Source: Bacteroidales bacterium (lineage in GTDB: Bacteria; Bacteroidota; Bacteroidia; Bacteroidales; Muribaculaceae). From it: a stretch of 64,000 bases of DNA. Shown one piece after another: positions 46,759-53,722 of the stretch (its first letter is position 1; each line of letters starts with the position of its first letter). Under the pieces are notes generated by a model. The model was not told where the DNA came from, ran no database searches, and saw only the letters and a program-made list of their open reading frames with translations. The stretch lies in the NCBI GenBank assembly GCA_020860515.1, contig JAJBUG010000016.1, positions 37,369 through 101,368 on the forward strand, written 5' to 3'. The translations under genes and the position numbers were made by a program.

Positions 46759-48369
46759 TCAGTTTTCCATGAATTCCCAGGTGGAGATGGTACGGGTAGT
46801 GGAAGAAAAGACGATACCGATTTTAAAGACCTTGCGGTCTTCGGCGTTCCACGACAAATGATAACCTTTGTCGTCGATTTGTCGAAGGGCTTCTTCAGGA
46901 GCACCATCGAGTTTGAACTCCATTACATATACATATTTTAAAGTTTCTGCCACCATGTCGATGCGACCGCCACTGACAGCAATTTCACTGCGTGCATCTA
47001 CACTCAACATTTGGAAAATGATGTTTACAATGATATGGTAGGTAGCCTCAAGATGAGAAATCCGAGCCAATTCTGAATCTTCTTCCTCCTCAGTTTTTTT
47101 AGGTTTTGTAAAAAGATAACTTGGGATTTTAGCGATAATAGTTTGCAGTTCTCTAATCCAGCCATCTATGTCACCATGAGTTAGCTTTTCCTTTAGGTTA
47201 TGAAATTTTAAGGGTAATTCGTTTTCATTGATACCTGTATATCGTGGAAGCAGTTGCTCCAGTAAGGTGCTTCGCACTTCGCCATTGGGGATTGCAAGGC
47301 GATAGAGATCATCGCCTCGGGTATCAACAATTGTAAGATAGCCAGTTTGGAACAGCAACGGAATATTGTCATCCTTTCGGAAGATATCCTCCATACGAGC
47401 CTGGTTCACCCACAAGTCTTGAAGTTCAAGCAAATCGAAATTGGCATCCGACAGGTATTTCATAAATACTTTTGAAATGCCTGACTTTATCCAATAATTG
47501 CTAAGCCGATTATCAGTGAAAACATAAAGCAAACTATAAGGATTATAAACCATTTCATGGCTTGCCGTAAATCTATAACTGTCGTATTTCAATCGTAATT
47601 CCTCAACAGTTTCTTCCATAGACCACCCTTTGCGCTCACCCAAGACTCTGAGACCTTGTGAAAAATTATCTTGCAATTCTTGTTGGGTGATACCGCATAT
47701 TCCCGCGAAGTTCTCATTCAAAGAGATGTCGGTGTAGTTGTTAGGACCAGAGAAAAGAGTGCAGTTGGGAAATCGTGTCACGCCCGTAATCATTGAGAAG
47801 TGTACGTATTTGCTCATAGCCTTAGGCTGAGAATAGAATGCACGCAGCACAATGCTCATAGCCTCCAATCGCACTGGGTCATCCATTATCTCGGTAACAC
47901 CCTTGTCGTACTCATCTATAAGAATAACGACTTTGCGACCCACCTTTTGGCTAACTGCCTTAATAAGGCTACTGAAATAAACTCCCACATCGTCGGTGTT
48001 GGATTCTGCCACTATTTCATATTCCTGCTCATAAGATTTTAACTGAGAGAAGAGAAAAGCCCTCATTCCCTCAGCTGACTGGCCGTTGCATCGGCTCATG
48101 TCGAAATGCAGAACCGGATACCTCCCCCAATCTTTTTCCTCTTCATATATGGCAAGTCCTTCAAAAAGCTCTTTTTCACCACGGAAATAACTTTCGAGGG
48201 TTGACAAAAGCAGACTTTTACCGAATCTTCGTGGGCGTGACAAGAAAATAAAATCACTGGTCCACATCAGTTCCGGTATATAATGCGTTTTGTCAACATA
48301 AAGGCTGCCGCTTTCTCGCACCTTGCGAAAATTCTGTTGCCCAAGTGGATATCTCACTCTTTTTTCCAT
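46759..48369 (-). CDS. AAA-ATPase-like protein with C-terminal PD-(D/E)XK (DUF1703) domain, copy 2
   Basis: 536 residues. Walker A RPRRFGKS (45-52), Walker B LIDEYDKG (150-157), GVTRFPNCTLFSGPNNYTDI in the middle, and the C-terminal nuclease-like GGRIDMV with D471 and EFK at 484-486, then ALRQIDDKGY. It is a full-length paralogue of the protein at 5254-6837. A -7 box (TAACTTTG on the minus strand, 48396-48389) precedes the ATG by 20 nt without a good -33. Function of the family is not established. Its downstream side carries an inverted remnant of itself. Confidence 0.88.
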   Translation of the reverse strand: MEKRVRYPLGQQNFRKVRESGSLYVDKTHYIPELMWTSDFIFLSRPRRFGKSLLLSTLESYFRGEKELFEGLAIYEEEKDWGRYPVLHFDMSRCNGQSAEGMRAFLFSQLKSYEQEYEIVAESNTDDVGVYFSSLIKAVSQKVGRKVVILIDEYDKGVTEIMDDPVRLEAMSIVLRAFYSQPKAMSKYVHFSMITGVTRFPNCTLFSGPNNYTDISLNENFAGICGITQQELQDNFSQGLRVLGERKGWSMEETVEELRLKYDSYRFTASHEMVYNPYSLLYVFTDNRLSNYWIKSGISKVFMKYLSDANFDLLELQDLWVNQARMEDIFRKDDNIPLLFQTGYLTIVDTRGDDLYRLAIPNGEVRSTLLEQLLPRYTGINENELPLKFHNLKEKLTHGDIDGWIRELQTIIAKIPSYLFTKPKKTEEEEDSELARISHLEATYHIIVNIIFQMLSVDARSEIAVSGGRIDMVAETLKYVYVMEFKLDGAPEEALRQIDDKGYHLSWNAEDRKVFKIGIVFSSTTRTISTWEFMEN

Positions 48370-48529
48370 GCTATTTGGCCTTATGTTGCAAAGTTAGCCA
48401 TTATTTTTCAAAAACCATTCTTAAGAACCTAAATTTTTCAGATTTGTTCCCAGTACCTACCCCCTTTCTTGTAATTACTCTCGTCTTCTATAACACAATG
48501 TGATTGTCCCGTCCTAAAAAACCTTTACT

Positions 48530-49556
48530 AGAGTTTATATAAAATAAAATATGATTGGTTCAGCCACGCATACGGAGATTATGGATACCAGCGGCTATGT
48601 GGAAGATCTTCCCCACATAATCGTTGGCCCTGAGTCTGCATTCGTGCCGAACCACGTGCATTATCTTAGTTCCTCCGATGGCATGCTCAACCCTGATCCT
48701 CTTTCTGGAAATCTCCCTGTTCTCCCTCCTCTGCTCGGGGGTGAGATCCTTTCCCTTGGGCTTCTTCGCAGGCTGGACCACCCTGGCGTTGTCAGGAGAG
48801 TAGCCTTGGTGTCCGGAATCCTGCATGAGCATGCAGCTGTAAGGGAAGCTGTAGTGTGTGTCCGCGATCCTCTTGTCATGGACGGAGCCGCATACCGTGG
48901 GGCTTATGAAAAGCATCAGAGCGCCGACAGTGCAGATGACAGCGTTCTTGACAGTGTGCCTCTTTTTCTTGCCGCTGTAGTAATCCGCCTGTGTTTCAGG
49001 GTTGTGCGGGCGAGGCACCTCGCGCTCGGATGCGTCATGGATGAGAAGGTGGGTGGCCTTGTCCCCGCCCATCCCATCGAGCTTGGCCCGGAACTGAGCC
49101 ATGGTCTCTGCCGGAAGTACGTCCATCTCCTTGAGCGCCTCCTTGAGGATGTCCGTGAGCCTGTGGATGAAAAGGCAGCATTGCTCTTGGTCCATTTCGA
49201 ACCTGTCGGCAAGGACTTCCTGGAGGGAATTGGTCTTCATGAAGTAGAGGATGAAGAACAGCCTGTCGGCAACCGTGGGGAGAGGATGCTTCTTGTAGAT
49301 CGTATGCTTGCGGGCACGAACAATGCGCTTCCCACTCATGTCGTGGAAAGCCATGTACTCGTAATATGCGTCTTCAAAGTAGGGAAGCATCTTTCGGAAC
49401 ATTTCGGGTGTCACGCCTGTGACGGCTTTGAAATTCTTAACTTTTTCGAGTTTGTGTGCGTATTTCATAATCTGGGTGTCTTATGTTGTAATAACGTAAA
49501 TACACCTATTTTAGCACGCGCACGTAAATATTAAACTTTTAATTTATATAATCACT
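48530..49556. mobile_element. IS5-family insertion sequence (about 1027 bp), apparently intact
   Basis: Terminal inverted repeats: left AGAGTTTATATAAAATAAAA, right (reverse complement) AGTGATTATATAAATTAAAA, 17 of 20 matching. Flanked by ACT on both sides (48527-48529 and 49557-49559), a 3-bp target duplication. The flanks joined without the element reproduce the sequence found at 58771-58800, which acts as an uninterrupted copy of the target. The single gene is an intact transposase. Confidence 0.8.
48560..49468 (-). CDS. IS5-family transposase (DDE_Tnp_4 type)
   Basis: 302 residues. N-terminal helix-turn-helix-like part (about 15-115: TPEMFRKMLPYFEDAYYEY, PTVADRLFFILYFMKTNSLQ) and a DDE nuclease domain with D145 (LIHDASERE), the conserved YYSGKKKRHTVKN, D217 (LMQDSGHQGY) and E261 (IRVEHAIGG). 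All catalytic residues are present, no frameshift. It lies inside inverted repeats, so the element may still move. Confidence 0.92.
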   Translation of the reverse strand: MKYAHKLEKVKNFKAVTGVTPEMFRKMLPYFEDAYYEYMAFHDMSGKRIVRARKHTIYKKHPLPTVADRLFFILYFMKTNSLQEVLADRFEMDQEQCCLFIHRLTDILKEALKEMDVLPAETMAQFRAKLDGMGGDKATHLLIHDASEREVPRPHNPETQADYYSGKKKRHTVKNAVICTVGALMLFISPTVCGSVHDKRIADTHYSFPYSCMLMQDSGHQGYSPDNARVVQPAKKPKGKDLTPEQRRENREISRKRIRVEHAIGGTKIMHVVRHECRLRANDYVGKIFHIAAGIHNLRMRG

Positions 49557-49572
49557 ACTATAAAACAGATGG

Positions 49573-49797
49573 CATTTTTCATAATGTATAGTGTTGAAAT
49601 CGCCATGTGGGTGTATTATTGGAATAGTATAATCAGCGGGGCTGCGATTACGCTATGACCTGTCACATGTGCACACAGCAAGTGAGGCGCGGAGGGTGGT
49701 TGGGTCCTTCGCGCCTCACATATCGATTTAATAGGAGGTTAGCATTGGCAGGGGTTGTTTCCGCCGAGGCGGATTCGCTTAGCCTGAACGTTGAAAT
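49573..49797. repeat. 225-bp block covering the murI 3' end, copy 1 (original)
   Basis: Almost identical (about one mismatch by eye) to 58124-58348. It contains the last 59 bp of murI and 166 bp beyond, including the hairpin at 49682-49719. Here it is continuous with a complete murI, so this is the source copy. Confidence 0.9.
49682..49719 (-). terminator. Hairpin after murI
   Basis: GTGAGGCGCG (49682-49691) pairs with CGCGCCTCAC (49710-49719), and GAGG/TCCT can extend the stem. It is located 20-57 nt past the murI stop on the transcribed side; T-run weak. Duplicated at 58233-58270. Confidence 0.5.
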
Positions 49798-50593
49798 TAA
49801 GAATTTCCGAGGCCAATGGGTCGAATTTGTCAGGATTCTCAGTGGTGGTCACTATGCATGTGCCGCCGGTGGTGATTTCATCCTTGATATTGGGATGTTG
49901 GTCAAGATACTTCTTCATGTAATCACCGATGAAATCCTCCTGGGATATCAGCTCCACATCCTTAGGAAGTACTTCGGCGAGCTGCTTCTTAATCAATGGA
50001 TAATGGGTGCAGCCGAGGATTATAGTCTTGATTTGCGGGTCTTGGGCCATCAGTTCGTCGCTGTATTTCTTGGCGAAGTACAGCATTGGCGGGGTGTCGA
50101 TCTCGTTGTGTTCGATCAATGGCACAAACATTGCGCCGCCCTGACCGCTGACCGTCATTCCAGGATAGGTTTCCTTGATTAACTTCTGATATTCGCCTGA
50201 CGCAATTGTGCCAGGGGTGGCCATTACGCCGATATGTGAATCGGCAGGGAACTTAGCAAGATATTCTACCGTTGGCTTTATTACGCCCAGCACGACCTTG
50301 TCGGGATAATACTTAGGTAGGAACTCACTCTGCACTTTAGGCAGCGCTTCTGACGATGCTGTGTTGCAGCCAAGCATTACGATTGGGCATTTTGCCACGT
50401 CGAAGAAGTAGCGTAGCGCTTCACATACGAATTCATACACAATATCGGCCGAACGCTCGCCATAGGGAGCCCTGGCGCTATCGCCTATGAAGAAATAATC
50501 ATACTGGGGGAGCTTGTCGCGGATGCCTTTGAGGATGGTAAGTCCGCCAAATCCTGAATCAAATACTCCGATTGGTCCTTTTGTGTTGTTCAT
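49739..50593 (-). CDS. murI: Glutamate racemase
   Basis: 284 residues. Makes D-glutamate for peptidoglycan. Catalytic cysteines lie in MLGCNTASSEA and LGCTHYPLIKKQL; N-terminal IGVFDSGFGGLTILKGI and DSARAPYGERS are diagnostic. The C-terminal FNVQAKRIRLGGNNPCQC is duplicated at 58290-58348. It is the only clear housekeeping gene between the IS element and the repeat-rich region to the right. Confidence 0.95.
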   Translation of the reverse strand: MNNTKGPIGVFDSGFGGLTILKGIRDKLPQYDYFFIGDSARAPYGERSADIVYEFVCEALRYFFDVAKCPIVMLGCNTASSEALPKVQSEFLPKYYPDKVVLGVIKPTVEYLAKFPADSHIGVMATPGTIASGEYQKLIKETYPGMTVSGQGGAMFVPLIEHNEIDTPPMLYFAKKYSDELMAQDPQIKTIILGCTHYPLIKKQLAEVLPKDVELISQEDFIGDYMKKYLDQHPNIKDEITTGGTCIVTTTENPDKFDPLASEILNFNVQAKRIRLGGNNPCQC

Positions 50594-50653
50594 AGCTTTT
50601 CGATTTAAAACCTATAAATCTTCTAACACCTCCATGCCCCCATAGTTCACTCC

Positions 50654-50857
50654 TTAACTCTTTTTAAACGTGAGATTAACGCCATCTCCAATTGCAGCTT
50701 TAAGCCGTTCGATGTCTTGGTCTTGCCTCCTGGGTGCGCCCTTTTCCACCCGAATAAAGGGCGTGTAATAGCAATCCACGCCTCCATAAAGCTTAGCATG
50801 TATCTTACGGTATGCCCCATCCGCATACCCCTGCATCGGTGCAAATTGGAGATTCAT
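50654..50857 (-). pseudogene. Truncated tRNA-dihydrouridine synthase (N-terminal fragment)
   Basis: 67 codons beginning MNLQFAPMQGYADGAYRKIH, clearly homologous to the first 60 residues of the complete gene at 61219-62136, with a two-codon insertion (QDQDIERL against QDIERL). Similarity stops after AIGDG..NL and a stop follows. The flavin-binding barrel is missing, so it cannot be functional. Confidence 0.85.
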
Positions 50858-50865
50858 AATTATTT

Positions 50866-51227
50866 TAAGTCCAAATACATCATTCTTGTATGTAAATGTT
50901 CTACTTCTTCTAAACCGAAAAACTCTTTTTCTTCTTCCTCAGTTTGATAAATGAACTTGAATCCACATTTATTATAAAATTGAAGTATACTCTCTTTATT
51001 GTAAGCATCTACTATAAGAAAGCGACAACCTGTTTTGTTGTATGGATTCCATATTCTTTTTCAATTGAGTATTTAAGTTCACGACTTCTTTGAAGTACTT
51101 TTTCAAGTTTAAGTTTCTCTTCATTTGTTAGAGGTCCACGAGAAGCCTTATGATTTTCTGCTTCCTATACAAATCGTTCAGCTGAGGATCCGGTAAGCTC
51201 CGGAGAGGTATGTATTGCTATGGCCAT
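50866..51227 (-). pseudogene. Broken antitoxin-GNAT toxin-like unit
   Basis: From ATG 51227 the frame reads MAIAIHTSPELTGSSAERFV, then TAG, then continues EAENHKASRGPLTNEEKLKL ending at double stops near 51030. In another frame the following bases read FLIVDAYNKESILQFYNKCG, then FKFIYQTEEEE, and with one more frame change HLHTRMMYLDLK: the C-terminal half of a GNAT acetyltransferase. This resembles a Bacteroidota antitoxin plus GNAT toxin operon that has lost its middle part by deletion and has decayed. It is preceded by promoter cassette B. Confidence 0.65.
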
Positions 51228-51235
51228 AACTTAAA

Positions 51236-51305
51236 AGGTTAAAAGTTTCTGCAAAGTTACTAATTTCTAATGGAATAACAAATCTTAGTATGTTAAAAGT
51301 GAAAT
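51236..51305 (-). repeat. Promoter cassette copy B
   Basis: Nearly identical to 46646-46710 and, from the -7 box rightward, to 63048-63103. Minus-strand TTTG (51282-51279), 19-bp spacer, TAACTTTG (51259-51252). It would drive the broken antitoxin-GNAT unit. It continues rightward into a 51-bp repeat shared with 52375 and 63104. Confidence 0.8.
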
Positions 51306-51356
51306 TTTTTCAAAAATTCTTCTCAGAAATTTTGTCAATTTGGAGGAAAAGTTTTA
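51306..51356. repeat. 51-bp direct repeat, left side of the Abi_2 gene
   Basis: Matches 52375-52425 in 46 of 51 positions and 63104-63154 similarly; all in the same orientation. Together the two local copies bracket the Abi_2 gene and its promoter. Confidence 0.8.
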
Positions 51357-51377
51357 TTTATTCCAAAGTGGTTCAGT

Positions 51378-52253
51378 TTACCAGTTTGGAGGAAATCCCA
51401 TAGCACGTATATCCACCATAAGATATGCGGTAAAGAAGTCAATGATATGTGATTTCATATCATTTGTTGGTGAAATGATGTCTATGAAAAACTTAATGAT
51501 AGAAATATTATAGAAAATACGATTTACTGCCGTAGTATTATTAATCCAATTTCGTTTTAATTTCTTTGGCTTTTTGGGTTGAATTGAATTTAGTTTGTTC
51601 CAAACACGATTATGGTGACCACAAGAGTTTCGGGTTAAAGTCAAAGTTGTGAGCCATGATGCGAACACAGGCATAGGTAATTCAAATCGCATAGCGATTT
51701 CTTTACGTAGAGTTATGTCGGCAATATTCTCATAGATTCGAGTTAATACTCCAAGAGGGAGAATCTCAACTAATATCCAAGCAGGAGGATATGGGTTGGC
51801 GTAAGTGTTTTTGAAATGGGATATAAATTCTTCCTTTGAGTGTCGGTATTCTTTGTCAACCAGAGACATTGTGTGTTCAAATACAGAGCTATTTGCAAAA
51901 ACAGATGGTGTGGTCATCCAAAATGGATTTCTGGTAGAAGATGCCACAATATTTGCCATGGCGCTACGAAAGGCAACTTCTATTTTTTCTATCTCATTGA
52001 AGAGTAACATTCGTAATTTCTTGTCAAATCGATAGAGGCTAATAGCTGCGTCAAATGAAGCATCGGGCTTGTAAATGTGATTAGTTTTTGGTTCCGACAA
52101 AAATGGATATAAATAACCACTGAGACGATAATATCCAATATTTCGGATATAATCCTCACACTTTCTAACGTCCTTTATTTTCAAGCTTCGAGTTTTGAGC
52201 AACTTGACAATGTCAACAGAATGTTGATGAGTTTTAGTGAAATTGGTTTGCAT
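51378..52253 (-). CDS. Abi_2 family (AbiD/AbiF-like) abortive infection protein
   Basis: 291 residues, all-helical in appearance, no signal peptide. N-terminal LLKTRSLKIKDVRKCEDYIR and GYYRLSGYLYPFL, then FDKKLRMLLFNEIEKIEVAF and a central PPAWILVEILPLGVLTRIYEN are typical of Abi_2. The HEPN-like nuclease motif R-x4-H is seen as R208-NSCG-H213. Members stop phage propagation by acting on RNA in the infected cell; this is family knowledge. The gene has its own promoter and is bracketed by 51-bp direct repeats, which suggests acquisition as a unit. Confidence 0.88.
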   Translation of the reverse strand: MQTNFTKTHQHSVDIVKLLKTRSLKIKDVRKCEDYIRNIGYYRLSGYLYPFLSEPKTNHIYKPDASFDAAISLYRFDKKLRMLLFNEIEKIEVAFRSAMANIVASSTRNPFWMTTPSVFANSSVFEHTMSLVDKEYRHSKEEFISHFKNTYANPYPPAWILVEILPLGVLTRIYENIADITLRKEIAMRFELPMPVFASWLTTLTLTRNSCGHHNRVWNKLNSIQPKKPKKLKRNWINNTTAVNRIFYNISIIKFFIDIISPTNDMKSHIIDFFTAYLMVDIRAMGFPPNW

Positions 52254-52272
52254 ATGTTAGAATTAATATAAA

Positions 52273-52307
52273 ACGACCCCCGACTTGAGCATCGTTGAGA
52301 GGCTTGG
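52273..52307. promoter_or_regulatory. Leader hairpin before Abi_2
   Basis: ACCCCC and GGGGGT arms close over about 23 nt between the Abi_2 ATG and its promoter. The sequence resembles, in reverse orientation, the hairpin before rho (22489-22535). Role unknown. Confidence 0.35.
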
Positions 52308-52321
52308 GGGTTCTAGTGTTG

Positions 52322-52352
52322 CAAAGTTACGTCTTTTTATTTAAATAACAAA
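52322..52352 (-). promoter_or_regulatory. Promoter of Abi_2
   Basis: Minus-strand TTTG (52352-52349), 19-bp spacer, TAACTTTG (52329-52322). Predicted leader about 60 nt, containing the hairpin at 52273-52307. Confidence 0.7.
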
Positions 52353-52374
52353 ACTTTTATACTAATTTTACCAT

Positions 52375-52732
52375 TTTTTCAAAAATTCTTCACTAAAATT
52401 TTGTCAGTTTGGAAGAAAAGTTTTAAATTTGCCATCGATATCAATGATGGGCTCAAGAGAGAGCCTAAGATATCACTGACATACAAGGTGTAATTTTTGA
52501 TTATCTTGATTCTTAAACTTGGCGGTTTTCGACTTCAAAAGATAATTGACGATTGCACCTACATCAGTTGTTAATGCTCTGCGCCATTGGCGCATAAGTA
52601 TAGCGGCTTGGTGTAGGGGCATAGTTTTATCTTTGAAGTAGGTACGCCAAGACCCAAGAATCGGATAAAACAAAGATGCAATCCCTGCACCTTTTGTTTT
52701 ACCACTAACCGCCGATTCGGGATTGCAGTAGG
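52375..52732. repeat. 358-bp repeat block, copy 1
   Basis: Aligns end to end with 63104-63461, mid-90s percent identity by eye, same orientation. Starts with the 51-bp element also present at 51306. It contains most of the small frame 52473-52760. Confidence 0.9.
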
Positions 52733-52760
52733 CACTTATAGAAAGGAATAATATCATCAT
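52473..52760 (-). CDS. Hypothetical 95-aa protein, probably C-terminal remnant
   Basis: Frame begins MMILFLSISAYCNPESAVSG and continues GAGIASLFYPILGSWRTYFK, PLHQAAILMRQWRRALTTDV, ending KNQDNQKLHLVCQ. No domain recognised. The second copy of this block (63104-63461) has a frameshift and cannot make the same product, and the N-terminus here looks joined, so this is likely a fragment of a longer gene that has been copied around. Confidence 0.4.
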   Translation of the reverse strand: MMILFLSISAYCNPESAVSGKTKGAGIASLFYPILGSWRTYFKDKTMPLHQAAILMRQWRRALTTDVGAIVNYLLKSKTAKFKNQDNQKLHLVCQ

Positions 52761-52907
52761 TGCATTTATTTTCTCAATCTGATCCTTAGTGTGATCAACT
52801 ATTAATAAACCCTTAACAGATTTGGTTACAATGGAACTGTCAATTGTATTCTATCAGAATTCGAATCAATGACAGTAATTTGTAAGAAAACTCAAAACTT
52901 AACTAAT

Positions 52908-53448
52908 ATGGAAATTTTAAGACGAATTTGGCCCTTGCTTATCACCATGATAATTGTCATTCTTCCTTCTTGTGGTGGAAATGAGAACGATGAACCCGAT
53001 AATACAAATAAGTATGAAACCCAACTTGAAAATCTCTATAATACCTACAAAAAAGAAATCATTGGTTCGTGGAATGCCTATGAAGTCTACAAAAGCGATC
53101 TAACTCACGAAGCTGGATGGTATCCAATATCCACGATTTCATGGTCTAATCTCAATTTCACATTCAATGTTGATGGGACTGGAACTTGGGATACTACAAT
53201 CTGGGGAGTTCAAGAAATCACATATGAAATATATAAGAATGAATGAAATATATAAGAATGAAGATTATGTAAAATATCATACTACCGAAGCTCCAATTTT
53301 TATTACTATAACTCCAAAAGGAAAATCATCTTCGGATTATGCTCTTGAAATTAATAACGGATATATGCGAATATACACAACACTTTTGAAACTTTATGAA
53401 AGTCCTGGATCTGGAGGTTCTGCAGATGTCCGTTACAAAAAACAGTAA
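52908..53448 (+). pseudogene. Lipocalin-like lipoprotein split by a 19-bp tandem duplication
   Basis: Start MEILRRIWPLLITMIIVILP followed by lipobox ending SC-GGNENDEPDN, then IIGSWNAYEVYKSDLTHEAG and FTFNVDGTGTWDTT, a lipocalin-like pattern of Bacteroidota surface lipoproteins. The frame stops at 53246 because bases 53225-53243 are repeated exactly at 53244-53262 (19 bp, not a multiple of three). Removing one copy rejoins the frame to DYVKYHTTEAPIFITITPKG and a proper C-terminus ending ADVRYKKQ at 53448. Either a recent null mutation or a reversible switch. Confidence 0.75.
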
Positions 53449-53722
53449 AATGACGAATTCCCCTAAATGAATCAACCTAATTTTTGGCAACAAGAAGATT
53501 ATAAATAAAAGAAGTGTCTATGCCTATCTTTATTGGGGAATCTGAAAATTTCTATGTGAACTAAGATACTTAGCGATTTCCTCACGTATCCTTACGAAGA
53601 CTGTTACTCATATCAATTTACTGTGTTCTCCTGTATCTCCAAATAAGGTTGGCGTAGCGGTACACACATTCTTTATGTTGGAATATCAAAAAGGATAGGA
53701 CTAATCCAAACAAATAATTATC
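53449..53722. other. Intergenic region with no recognised feature
   Basis: 274 nt between the broken lipoprotein and the BspA-like gene. No tRNA, clear terminator or TAnnTTTG promoter with correct spacing was found by eye. AT-rich. Confidence 0.5.

Noticed and set aside
46537..46821. Invertible promoter (phase-variable switch)
   Set aside because: The inverted arms are only about three quarters identical and belong to a gene end; Bacteroidota invertons have short, perfect arms and a nearby recombinase. Kept only as a duplication finding.
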